DNA from: CAZUDI01 sp964618975
GTDB lineage: Bacteria; Desulfobacterota; Desulfomonilia; UBA1062
Direction of reading: 5' to 3'
DNA: 61,613 bases
Assembly: GCA_964618975.1 (NCBI GenBank)
Contig: CAZUDI010000021.1
Coordinates: 1-61,613 of the forward strand
The notes below the pieces were generated by a model that was not told the DNA's origin, did no database searches, and was given only the letters and a program-made list of their open reading frames with translations. Position numbers and translations under genes: made by a program. Below are positions 1-7,607 of this stretch, piece by piece (the first letter of the stretch is position 1; every line of letters starts with the position of its first letter).

Positions 1-54
1 GCCCGAAGCGAGGCCTCCCATACCGGCCGCTTCCTGAAGGACTGTCTGCCCTGA
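1..54 (+). CDS. uvrA: UvrA C-terminal end (partial)
   Basis: Only the last 17 codons and the TGA stop are in the window. They read ...SHTGRFLKDCLP, and the S-x-TG-x-FL signature is the usual extreme C-terminus of UvrA, the damage-recognition ATPase of nucleotide excision repair. The frame is open from the first base. A short hairpin (CTGCC, loop, GGCAG) overlaps and follows the stop and may help end transcription. Identity rests on a very short motif, so paralogues of UvrA are also possible. Confidence 0.6.
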   Translation, partial: ARSEASHTGRFLKDCLP

Positions 55-215
55 GGCAGGGAAAACAGAAATAAAGATAGAGGCCTACCATTATTCCTAC
101 AGGGCATTAATGGTGGATGACCCCTATTCCCGAATGTCCATATTTCTCCGGACGTCCCTATCCCTCTCCTCGAGCAGTTTCATTGCCGGGCGACCCTCCC
201 CAGAACCGGAATGGT

Positions 216-244
216 TTGACTAAGGGTGTGTTTTATAGTTTAAT
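216..244 (+). promoter_or_regulatory. Sigma70-type promoter reading into the cassette array
   Basis: TTGACT (216-221) and TTTAAT (239-244) are separated by exactly 17 bases. Transcription would start near 251, upstream of the attI-like site, which is where an integron cassette promoter (Pc) is expected. The region is AT-rich and no gene occupies it. Prediction from sequence only. Confidence 0.5.
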
Positions 245-301
245 AATTACGGAACAATTCCGGAAAAGGGAATATATATTACAAAATATGGAATGATTCA
301 G

Positions 302-318
302 TCTAATAATTGTTAGCC
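302..318 (+). other. attI-like or cassette-boundary site
   Basis: CTAAT-AATT-GTTAG is a near-perfect inverted pair of integron integrase core sites, and GTTAGCC resembles the GTTRRRY consensus. It lies about 20 bases before the first cassette gene and downstream of a promoter, the position of an attI site. No integrase gene can fit between it and uvrA (283 bases), so it could instead be the R' half of a lost upstream attC. Confidence 0.4.
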
Positions 319-337
319 TTACAAGCAGAGAGGTAAT

Positions 338-2410
338 ATGGGAACTATTAGAAAAGAGGTAAGGGATATCTATTTATATGAACATCCTGAAGATGAATCC
401 ATGCTTAGTCCATTTTTAAGCGGATTCTTTGTTACTTGGGCACGTGTGCGAAAAGAATATAATACTCTATTAAAAGTTTTTTTTCTTTCTCCAGAAGATC
501 ATCTGAAAGAGTCTTATGGCTTTGAAAACGAGATACTCCTTGTGTATGCACCTTATCCACAAATGGAACCCAGAACGCTTCAAGCCATTGATCAAATTTA
601 TTCACAATCTCCTGCAAAAGGACGGGTAGAGACACTGAATTATTTTTTAATATCTGATGCTGAAAATACAAGAGAGTGGTTGGACTCCTATACATCCTCT
701 CGCCAAGAATCTCGTATAATCGTTTCATTCACAAAAAAAGAGTTAGAATATAATAGGGGTAACTCTTGGTTCGTTAGGAATCGGCTTGATGAGCAATTTT
801 TCGGTAGAGATCTTTTTAATTATTCCTTGCCACTTGTTGAAGATACCTACTTCTTTGGTAGACAAAATCTAATTATGGAATTTTATGACTCTATAAAGCG
901 AAAAGAAAACAAAGCTATTTTCGGTTTGCGAAAGACAGGTAAGACCTCATTCTTGTTTAAAGAAAAGCGATTAATTGAAGCAGAAAATATTGCATCGGTG
1001 ATTTATCTTGATTGCAAACAGCCTAGTATTAGAAAATCGCGCTGGTTTGAGTTGCTTGAAGATATTTCAAATCAAATAACTAATAGCTTAAAAGTGAATA
1101 TAGATAAATTATTCGACGAACGCCATGCTTCAAAATCTTTTTTAGAAGTAATAGAAGCAGCAAAAAATGAGAATAAACAAATATGTCTTTTGTTTGATGA
1201 GATTGAATTTGTATCGTTTGTGGCAAAATTAGATTTGCACTGGCATCAAGATTTTATAGAATTTTGGCAGACTATGTGGTCGTGTCAGAGTCAACATAAA
1301 AACCTTTCATTTATTCTCGCAGGCGTAAACCCCACTGTAGTAGAAACGGACATTGTAAATGGAGTACAAAATCCATTATTCGGCATAGTACCTCATAAAT
1401 TCTTGACTGGATTTTCTGAGGCTGAAGTGCGGATAATGATCAAATGCTTGGGGCGGCGAATGGGGATGAAATTCGAGTATGACTCAATAACAAACATATT
1501 CAATTGGTATGGGGGGCATCCACTACTCACACGTCTTGCTTGCAGTTGGCTAAACACAAGGTTGTCTATTTCAACAACAAAACCATTTGCTATATCGTCC
1601 ACTGTCTTTGAGGCTGAGAGAGAAAAAATTGATGATGAGCTTATATTCTACTGTGGTCATGTTGTATCCGAGTTAAGGGATTTTTATTCAGATGAATATT
1701 TTATGCTTGAGCTACTATCAAGCGGACAATTAATTGATTTTATGGAATTGAGTGAAGGACAATCATATATTCGTCATTTGATGAATTATGGCATTATAGG
1801 TGAACAAGGTGGTGCTTATTGTTCATTAATACCCGTAATTACACAATATGTTGGTTTGGAGTTGGCTAGAAAGGAGAAACGACAGTTAGTGTATAAAATC
1901 ATACCAGAATCTGATCGTGTGAATTGGCTTGCAAGGAGGGTTGAGGAAATAATCACGGATATTAGAGTATTAGAGCGAATTATCAAAAAAAATGGACATC
2001 CAATTCTTTTCGGCACATCGTCATTCCCAGAAGCTGATCGTTTTAAAGACCTGCGGATTGTAAAATCAAAAGATGATTTCAGTATGTTTATAAATACTTG
2101 CAACCGGTGTTTTGTTGAAGCTATTGATATTTATGGAAAATCAATAGGACAAAACGACTATTTTTGGACTACAACAAAATCAACATACGAAAGCCTTTTC
2201 GATGTCTTCCATAGAATAAGGGTTTACAGAAATGAAAGTGATCACCTTGAACTTAACCAGACTGTTAATGAGCAATATTTAAAATTTTTGAAAGAAGACC
2301 TTGAAGGCCGCAGCCCTTCACAGGTCAGAGATCTGTATTTTGTACTTCAGCAAAGGATTCTTGATCATCTTTTATATAATACCCAAATTGAGATTACACG
2401 CATAAGTTAG
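338..2410 (+). CDS. P-loop ATPase with C-terminal HEPN-type RNase motif
   Basis: A 690-residue protein encoded by strikingly AT-rich DNA. Residues 196-204 (GLRKTGKTS) are a Walker A loop. Residues 282-290 (ICLLFDEIE) are Walker B, followed by a sensor-like strand (FILAGVNP, about 325-332). This matches the archaeal-ATPase/STAND group of P-loop NTPases. Near the C-terminus, R631-N-E-S-D-H636 fits the R-x4-H catalytic motif of HEPN ribonucleases, within a predicted helical segment. The N-terminal 170 residues are unrecognised. The ATG is preceded by GAGAGG. It is the first cassette gene, with attC immediately after its stop. An anti-phage sensor-ATPase with RNase effector is the likely role, by inference. 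No membrane segments are seen. Confidence 0.75.
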   Translation: MGTIRKEVRDIYLYEHPEDESMLSPFLSGFFVTWARVRKEYNTLLKVFFLSPEDHLKESYGFENEILLVYAPYPQMEPRTLQAIDQIYSQSPAKGRVETLNYFLISDAENTREWLDSYTSSRQESRIIVSFTKKELEYNRGNSWFVRNRLDEQFFGRDLFNYSLPLVEDTYFFGRQNLIMEFYDSIKRKENKAIFGLRKTGKTSFLFKEKRLIEAENIASVIYLDCKQPSIRKSRWFELLEDISNQITNSLKVNIDKLFDERHASKSFLEVIEAAKNENKQICLLFDEIEFVSFVAKLDLHWHQDFIEFWQTMWSCQSQHKNLSFILAGVNPTVVETDIVNGVQNPLFGIVPHKFLTGFSEAEVRIMIKCLGRRMGMKFEYDSITNIFNWYGGHPLLTRLACSWLNTRLSISTTKPFAISSTVFEAEREKIDDELIFYCGHVVSELRDFYSDEYFMLELLSSGQLIDFMELSEGQSYIRHLMNYGIIGEQGGAYCSLIPVITQYVGLELARKEKRQLVYKIIPESDRVNWLARRVEEIITDIRVLERIIKKNGHPILFGTSSFPEADRFKDLRIVKSKDDFSMFINTCNRCFVEAIDIYGKSIGQNDYFWTTTKSTYESLFDVFHRIRVYRNESDHLELNQTVNEQYLKFLKEDLEGRSPSQVRDLYFVLQQRILDHLLYNTQIEITRIS

Positions 2411-2470
2411 GGCTAACTATCTCTTCCAGCGGATCGCAAAAGACCGCGCCCGCTAAAGAGCCCGTTAGAA
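2411..2470 (+). other. attC-like recombination site 1
   Basis: The left core GGCTAAC (2411-2417) starts immediately after the preceding stop codon, and the right core GTTAGAA is at 2464-2470. Between them CTCTT and AGAG, and AGCGG and CCGCT, can pair. An inner GCGG-A-TC/GACCGC stem leaves one unpaired A, the extrahelical base typical of attC hairpins. Confidence 0.65.
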
Positions 2471-2489
2471 ATACTCCAAGGATATACTT

Positions 2490-2909
2490 ATGGAAACCTT
2501 ATGTATTAATTGCGCAATTAGTGAGAGTTATTATAATCCCCAAATCCCCTCAGAATTTCCTGGTGGAACACAGTATCAGCTTGAAAAGTATTTAAAACAT
2601 ACTTGTCCTTCCTCGAGCTATGATTTTAATTCGGTTTTTAGTAATCCATCAACAATGGCATACGGAGATTACATAGTATCAACCCTAGCATCTGGATATG
2701 TAGAAGTAGATGATAGGCAAAGACTAAATATTGTTTGGGTTGCATCAAAGGAGGTTGGGGTAACTTATCAAGATGGTCTCTTCTTCTCTACTAATGATAC
2801 CATTAAGGTTGTTTTTCATGATAACATACTAAAAATACATGCCTTCCCAATTCCTCCATCAGGAGTATCTTCAAGATATTGTATCAGATGTGGACAACCT
2901 ATATTTTAA
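2490..2909 (+). CDS. Small cassette protein with N- and C-terminal CxxC pairs
   Basis: A 139-residue protein of unknown family. It has Cys-Ile-Asn-Cys at residues 5-8 and Cys-Ile-Arg-Cys about seven residues from the end. The two CxxC pairs could together form a zinc-binding knuckle joining the termini. No membrane segment or signal peptide is visible. The ATG follows an AAGGA element, and the gene lies between two attC sites as a single-gene cassette. Base composition is AT-rich like the preceding cassette. Function is unknown; its position beside candidate defence genes is the only clue. Confidence 0.6.
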   Translation: METLCINCAISESYYNPQIPSEFPGGTQYQLEKYLKHTCPSSSYDFNSVFSNPSTMAYGDYIVSTLASGYVEVDDRQRLNIVWVASKEVGVTYQDGLFFSTNDTIKVVFHDNILKIHAFPIPPSGVSSRYCIRCGQPIF

Positions 2910-2938
2910 TTTGTGATTTAAATTGGCAATAAAACAAT

Positions 2939-2996
2939 TTCTAACAAAAGCATCCAGGCGGACGGCTTACAGCCGCCGCTGATGCTTACGTTATGC
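2939..2996 (+). other. attC-like recombination site 2
   Basis: The left core TTCTAAC (2939-2945) and right core GTTATGC (2990-2996) flank a clear stem. AGCATC (2949-2954) pairs with GATGCT (2981-2986). GCGG (2958-2961) pairs with CCGC (2976-2979), and CGGC (2963-2966) pairs with GCCG (2972-2975). A2962 is left extrahelical and the loop is TTACA. This is the textbook attC fold and the best-formed of the three sites. The ATG of the next gene lies inside the right core. Confidence 0.8.
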
Positions 2997-4394
2997 AACA
3001 AAGATACAAAGCTGAGAAACTTGGAGGCTACTTGAAGTTAGTCGGTGGAGGTATTAACGGGGTCTATCTGCTGGAAATTCATGAGCAAGGCATAGACAAG
3101 ACGGACTCTCTCAAAATCGCCATAGCTTACGCTTCGGGGTCTCCGCGCTTATTGGAGGACTGCTGGAAGAAGAAAATTAGGGTTACATTCTGGGGACGCT
3201 ACGATGACACCAGCCCAATTGCGCTGCCTATTCTGAAGACTTTTCTCGATAGGAAATCCCCGAATTACGTCTGCAAACTTGTTCCGGACATTTTCCACGC
3301 AAAGATCATTTGGTGGGATGGGTATGGGGCCTATATCGGTTCAGCAAACCTCACCGAGAACGCTTGGTTTGGCAATATCGAGGCAGGAGTCTTCTTCACC
3401 GAAGATGAATTGGTAGACAGCGGGCTGGAAGAGGAGTTGACGGAGTTTTTTGAAGTGCTTGATACCCATTCATACGCCTTGACGGATGAAGTTTTCTCCG
3501 AGCTGTCATCCGTGGTGAAGATCAACACAGACTTCGACAAGCGGCTAAAAGAGGCGATGCAAGACTTTCACAAGAAGAGGAGTATTCCTCAAAAGGTGCC
3601 CTTGACCCACTATGTCAGAACCAAAGCCTTGGACCGCCAGAGAAACAAATTCCTCAAAGAGTGGCAAGACACGCTTCAGATTCTCCGTTCCATAGCTGAC
3701 AGGGTTTCAGAAGAAGCGCAACGGCCATCTTGGATCACAGCGGACGTTCCCAAGGGTGTACAAGCAGACCAGTTTCTCCACGCCTTCTATTACAGTGAAG
3801 TTAGGAAGGGATCGCGCTCAATGCACTGGGACTTCCATGACAAGAACAGAAGCAATCCCGAAAAGGCACTGCAAGAAGCAATGGTGTGGTGGCGAAGACT
3901 GGACTTTCCGCCGCACAATGAAGACCGCACGATCTTTGTGTGGGCACCATTCTTGAGAGAAAAGCTTTCCAAAGAGATTCTTCCGTCACTGTCAAAGAGC
4001 GACTTCGTCGAGGTTTGTTCTAGACTCCACGCTCTCCGGGACCACTCACTCCGGGTCAAATACACAACTTTCGGGTCGGACCCTCTGCCTACAATGAACA
4101 GCGATCAACGTATTCAGTTATTGGGAGAGTGGCTGTATGAGCAGGTTTCTTCCACAGGCGGTAAAGTTTTAGACACCATCAATCATGTGTTGTGGGGTGG
4201 TCCCCTTTCAGATACACCCTCCCGAATCTTTGAGGCGTCTTCGGTTCCTGCTTGGAAAATCGCACACTTTGGCATAAGCACNNNNNNNNNNNGTCGTTGG
4301 GTGGGCCCTTCCGAATGATTTCCCTCCGAGAAACGGAAGAACGAGTAAGGCGCTAACGGCTTTGGGCTACAAAGTGACCATGCACAGCGAGTAG
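2993..4394 (+). CDS. Phospholipase-D-fold nuclease-like protein, interrupted by an assembly gap
   Basis: The N-terminal domain carries one complete PLD/HKD motif: H102-x-K104, four residues, D109, six residues, then GSAN (116-119). Single-HKD proteins of this superfamily include nucleases such as Nuc and the BfiI restriction enzyme, which act as dimers. The remaining 300 or so residues are not recognised. Eleven Ns lie at 4282-4292. Reading straight through gives an early stop at 4318. In the +1 frame the sequence after the gap stays open to TAG at 4392-4394, ending ...ALGYKVTMHSE just before attC 3. I therefore take 4394 as the true end and the gap as wrongly sized. The start ATG sits within the attC core, with no ribosome-binding site. 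Confidence 0.7.
4282..4292. other. Assembly gap (11 Ns)
   Basis: Undetermined bases inside the PLD-family cassette gene. The downstream coding frame suggests the real length is not 11 (10 or 13 would restore the frame, or another value of the same remainder modulo 3). Confidence 0.95.
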
Positions 4395-4407
4395 CGAGAG
4401 AAGAACG

Positions 4408-4470
4408 GCATAACCCGGCGCTGCACTGGATCGCCGAAAAAGCCGGTTCCCAGTAAGCTTTACGTTATAT
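4408..4470 (+). other. attC-like recombination site 3
   Basis: The left core GCATAAC (4408-4414) and right core GTTATAT (4464-4470) match each other as ATAAC/GTTAT. GCT pairs with AGC and ACTGG pairs with CCAGT inside, with unpaired bases between. The right end shares TTACGTTAT with site 2 (one substitution upstream). It begins 13 bases after the inferred stop of the PLD cassette. Confidence 0.62.
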
Positions 4471-4891
4471 TTTTGTAGGGGGAATAGGGGGAATAGGGGT
4501 CAGACCACGATTATTCTCTTGCCCAAATTGAACCTCGTTCTCGAGTGCCGCCCGGGAGATATACCGCCCGGTTATCGACCCCGGGGAGGCACTCGATATA
4601 TCCCTCAGGACATCATATGCGCATATGTTCATTTGTTTATCGATAGCTTTCCGCCCGCATATCGGCAGGCGCCCCGGCAGAGCCCGGAGACTTCACCCAG
4701 GGCCCGCTTATGGCGGCAGGCTAACGCATGCGCCTGCTCCGGGAGTGCCTCCGCCTGATTCTCTTTTTACCTCGTGATTCTGAGAAGATGCAATAATATC
4801 GCAAAAACATCGAATTCCCGGTTGCATAAACGCCGCAACTCATATAGTAACTCCATCGGCAATATCTTGCGACAACAGGGGGGCTGTATGG
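4471..4891. other. Non-coding junction between cassette array and pot operon
   Basis: No convincing gene. It holds repeated GGGGGAATA units followed by GGGGTCAGACC, a large inverted repeat (separate entry) and a perfect 14-base palindrome CATATGCGCATATG at 4614-4627. A weak promoter-like pair lies at 4822-4827 (TTGCAT) and 4845-4850 (TAGTAA), ahead of potA. The GTCAGACC string is often seen next to REP-type transposase genes, but no transposase is present here. Confidence 0.5.
4542..4595. repeat. Inverted repeat
   Basis: CGAGTGCC (4542-4549) and GGCACTCG (4588-4595) are perfect 8-base arms. The loop itself contains small GC-rich palindromes (ACCG..CGGT and CCCCGGGG). It could be a terminator for the cassette array or a remnant end of a mobile element. 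Confidence 0.5.
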
Positions 4892-5983
4892 ATGGAGAAG
4901 GTGCCCATTGTCCGTCTTCGGGGAGTAACGAAACACTACGACGACATCGTCGCCGTTGACAATCTTGAACTCGACATCTTGGAGGGCGAGTTCCTGACGC
5001 TCCTGGGCCCTTCCGGTTGCGGCAAGACAACGGTTTTGCGGCTGATCGCCGGCCTCGAGGCCCTCGATACCGGCAAGATCTTCATGAACGGCTCGCGCCT
5101 CGACACGATCCCGCCCAACAAACGCAACGTCAACACCGTCTTTCAGAGTTACGCCCTCTTCCCCCACATGAGTGTCTTCGACAATGTGGCCTTCGGTCTG
5201 AGGATGAAAAAGCATACCAGGGAAGCCATCACGGACGAGGTCATGGAGGCCCTGCGCATCGTCAAGCTTCAGGGCCTCGAGCGCCGCAAACCCTTCCAGC
5301 TCTCCGGCGGTCAGCAGCAGCGGGTGGCCATGGCGCGCGCTATCGTCAACAAACCCCGCGTGCTCCTGCTGGACGAACCCTTGAGCGCGCTCGACTACCG
5401 GCTGCGCCAGGAGATGCAGCTCGAACTCAAACGCCTGCACCGCCAGCTCGGCATCACCTTCGTCTTCGTCACCCACGATCAGGAGGAGGCCATCAGCATG
5501 TCCGACCGCATCGCGGTCATGAACGAGGGCGCCATCGAGCAGATCGGGACCCCCACCCATATCTACGAGGAGCCCGAAAACATGTTCGTGGCGCGTTTCG
5601 TAGGCAAGATCAACGCCTTTGACGGCGTGGTCACCGCGGTGGAGAACGGACACGCCACGGTCGACATCACCGGACAGAGCTTCCCGGTGCTCAACAAAAA
5701 GGGGCTTACGGCCGGGTGCCCGGTGAGCGTGCTGCTGCGGCCCGAGGACATCATCGTCACCCGCGACGAGGAGGTGCGCCTCACGACGCCCTCGCTGGCC
5801 GGGTCGGTGGAGGAGGTCATCTACAAGGGCAAGACCGTAGACCTCATCATTCGCCTTTCCTCCGGGGAAAGCATCTTTGTCACGCGCTTCTTCAACGAGG
5901 ATGAAGAGGATGTGGTCTACCAGGACGGCCAGCGTGTTCACGTGGACTGGCCCTACGGCTGGGAGGTCGTTCTCGAGCAATGA
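4892..5983 (+). CDS. potA: Spermidine/putrescine ABC transporter ATPase
   Basis: A 363-residue ABC ATPase that powers polyamine import. Walker A GPSGCGKT is at 39-46, the signature LSGGQ at 137-141 and Walker B LLLDEP just after 157. The H-loop (FVTHDQEEA) lies near residue 195. A TOBE-type domain fills the last 80 or so residues, as in PotA. The gene starts a four-gene operon, and its stop overlaps the potB start (ATGA). The start was chosen at MEKVPIVRL because homologues begin there; an AGGGGGG tract lies upstream. PotA against other MOI-family ATPases is decided by the neighbouring permeases and PotD. Confidence 0.93.
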   Translation: MEKVPIVRLRGVTKHYDDIVAVDNLELDILEGEFLTLLGPSGCGKTTVLRLIAGLEALDTGKIFMNGSRLDTIPPNKRNVNTVFQSYALFPHMSVFDNVAFGLRMKKHTREAITDEVMEALRIVKLQGLERRKPFQLSGGQQQRVAMARAIVNKPRVLLLDEPLSALDYRLRQEMQLELKRLHRQLGITFVFVTHDQEEAISMSDRIAVMNEGAIEQIGTPTHIYEEPENMFVARFVGKINAFDGVVTAVENGHATVDITGQSFPVLNKKGLTAGCPVSVLLRPEDIIVTRDEEVRLTTPSLAGSVEEVIYKGKTVDLIIRLSSGESIFVTRFFNEDEEDVVYQDGQRVHVDWPYGWEVVLEQ

Positions 5984-6843
5984 TGCGCCGGAGCGCCTTC
6001 AAGAACGTGGCCGTGGGCTCCACGCTGATGTGGATCACGCTCTTCGTGATCGTGCCCTACCTCTTCGTGATCGTGGTGAGCTTCCTCAAACGCGATCCGG
6101 TCACCATCATCGCCTGGCAGTTCACCCTGGAGAACTACCGCGAGATCCTCTCCCCGGTCTTCCTCAAGGTCTGCCGCAACTCCTTTCTGCTGGCGCTCGG
6201 CACCACCCTCATGACGCTGCTGGCCGCCTACCCCTTTGCCTTTGCCCTCACGCGTATCCCGCCTAGACCCCGCCGCGTCCTCATCCTGCTCATGATCATC
6301 CCCTTCTGGACCTCCTCGCTCATCCGCACCTATGCGCTCATCATCCTCTTCAAGGCCAACGGCATCATCAACTCCATCCTGCTCGGCCTGGGGCTGATCG
6401 AGGCGCCGCTGGACATCCTCTACACCAGGACGGCGGTGTTCTGCGGCCTGGTCTACACCCTGCTGCCCTTCATGATCCTGCCGCTGTACGCCTCGCTGCA
6501 GAAGCTCGACCGCAGCCTGATCGAGGCCGCACGCGACCTCGGGGCCACCTCGTCGCGGATCTTCTTCGACATCATGCTGCCCATCACCCTGCCCGGCATT
6601 ATGGCCGGCTGCACCATGGTCTTCCTACCCTCGCTGGGGCTTTTCTACATCCCGGACCTGCTGGGTGGGGCACGCACCATGCTGATCGGCAACTTCATCA
6701 AGAACCAGTTCCTCACCACCGGCAACTGGCCGCTGGGCTCGGCCGCCAGCATGCTGCTCACCCTGACCATGTTCCTCTTCCTCTATGCCTATTACTTAAG
6801 CTCGCGCCGGGCACAGCCGAACGGCAGCGGGGGCGTTACGTGA
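5980..6843 (+). CDS. potB: Polyamine ABC transporter permease PotB
   Basis: A 287-residue inner-membrane protein with about six hydrophobic helices. The cytoplasmic EAA loop (EAARDLGA, about 181-188, continuing to LPITLPGI) docks onto PotA. It forms the translocation channel with PotC. The start overlaps the potA stop by four bases, so translation is probably coupled. The C-terminal end overlaps the potC start by four bases in turn. Length and order match the canonical potABCD operon. Confidence 0.92.
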   Translation: MMRRSAFKNVAVGSTLMWITLFVIVPYLFVIVVSFLKRDPVTIIAWQFTLENYREILSPVFLKVCRNSFLLALGTTLMTLLAAYPFAFALTRIPPRPRRVLILLMIIPFWTSSLIRTYALIILFKANGIINSILLGLGLIEAPLDILYTRTAVFCGLVYTLLPFMILPLYASLQKLDRSLIEAARDLGATSSRIFFDIMLPITLPGIMAGCTMVFLPSLGLFYIPDLLGGARTMLIGNFIKNQFLTTGNWPLGSAASMLLTLTMFLFLYAYYLSSRRAQPNGSGGVT

Positions 6844-7604
6844 GACGCGCGCTCAGGACCGCCTATCTCCTGGCGATCTATGCCTTTCTCTACGTGCCCA
6901 TGCTGATCCTCATCATCTATTCCTTCAATGACTCCAAGTACTCCAGCAACTGGCAGGGATTCACGCTCGAGTGGTACCGCGTGCTCTTCCACGACGGCCC
7001 CCTGATGGAGGCCTTCGCCAACTCCCTCATCATCGCACTCTCCTCGAGCATCTTTGCCACCATCCTGGGCACGTTGGCCGCCGTGGCCCTCTACCGCTAC
7101 CGTTTCTGGGGCCGCACGCTGATGTCCTCCTCCATCTACGTGGTCATGATGAGCCCGGACATCGTCATGGGGATCTCGCTGCTGATGTTCTTCATCATGC
7201 TCGGTTTGCGCACCGGCGCGCTCACCCTGCTGCTGGCGCACATCACCTTCTGTCTGCCCTTCGTGGTGGTGACGGTCTATGCCCGCATCAGCGGCTTTGA
7301 CCGCAACATCATCGACTGCGCCAAGGACCTGGGGGCGGGTGAACTCCAGATGTTCTGGCACGTGATGATGCCCATGATCATGCCGGCCATCATCGCCGGC
7401 TGGCTGCTGAGCTTTACCCTTTCGCTGGACGACGTGATCGTGAGTTTCTTCACCACCGGACCCTATTTCGAGATCCTGCCCCTGAAGATCTATTCCATGG
7501 TCCGCCTGGGAATCAAACCGGAGATCAATGCCCTGAGCGCGGTGATGTTCCTGCTGTCCCTGCTCACGGTCACGGTCTCACACTTTGTTATAAAGGAGAA
7601 TTGA
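6840..7604 (+). CDS. potC: Polyamine ABC transporter permease PotC
   Basis: A 254-residue membrane protein and second half of the polyamine channel. It has about six transmembrane segments, starting with LLAIYAFLYVPMLILIIYSF. The EAA-type loop is DCAKDLGA (about 160-167), ending in a Pro-rich helix start. The start codon is GTG and overlaps the end of potB. Its stop is four bases from the potD ATG. The family assignment is supported by both sequence and operon position. Confidence 0.92.
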   Translation: MRRALRTAYLLAIYAFLYVPMLILIIYSFNDSKYSSNWQGFTLEWYRVLFHDGPLMEAFANSLIIALSSSIFATILGTLAAVALYRYRFWGRTLMSSSIYVVMMSPDIVMGISLLMFFIMLGLRTGALTLLLAHITFCLPFVVVTVYARISGFDRNIIDCAKDLGAGELQMFWHVMMPMIMPAIIAGWLLSFTLSLDDVIVSFFTTGPYFEILPLKIYSMVRLGIKPEINALSAVMFLLSLLTVTVSHFVIKEN

Positions 7605-7607
7605 TCG

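Larger units (their letters stand above)
302..4470 (+). mobile_element. Integron gene-cassette array without visible integrase (CALIN-like)
   Basis: Three plus-strand genes (338, 2490, 2993) are each followed directly by a 58-63 base imperfect palindrome. Each palindrome is bounded by an AAC-type left core and a GTTA-type right core. Two of the three share the string TTACGTTAT at the right end. The genes have no promoters of their own, start close to the preceding core site and differ in base composition from each other and from the flanking chromosome. This is the classic cassette layout. An integrase could lie outside the window, but uvrA directly abuts the left side. Confidence 0.72.

Noticed and set aside
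4519..4758. 79-codon frame after the cassette array
   Set aside because: It crosses the inverted repeat and shows no coding character.
4600..4891. Sigma54 promoter before potA
   Set aside because: No GG-N10-GC pair with the right context was found.
4721..5980. 419-residue minus-strand frame opposite potA
   Set aside because: Antisense to a clear ABC ATPase; the amino-acid content is skewed to Asp, Val and Gly.
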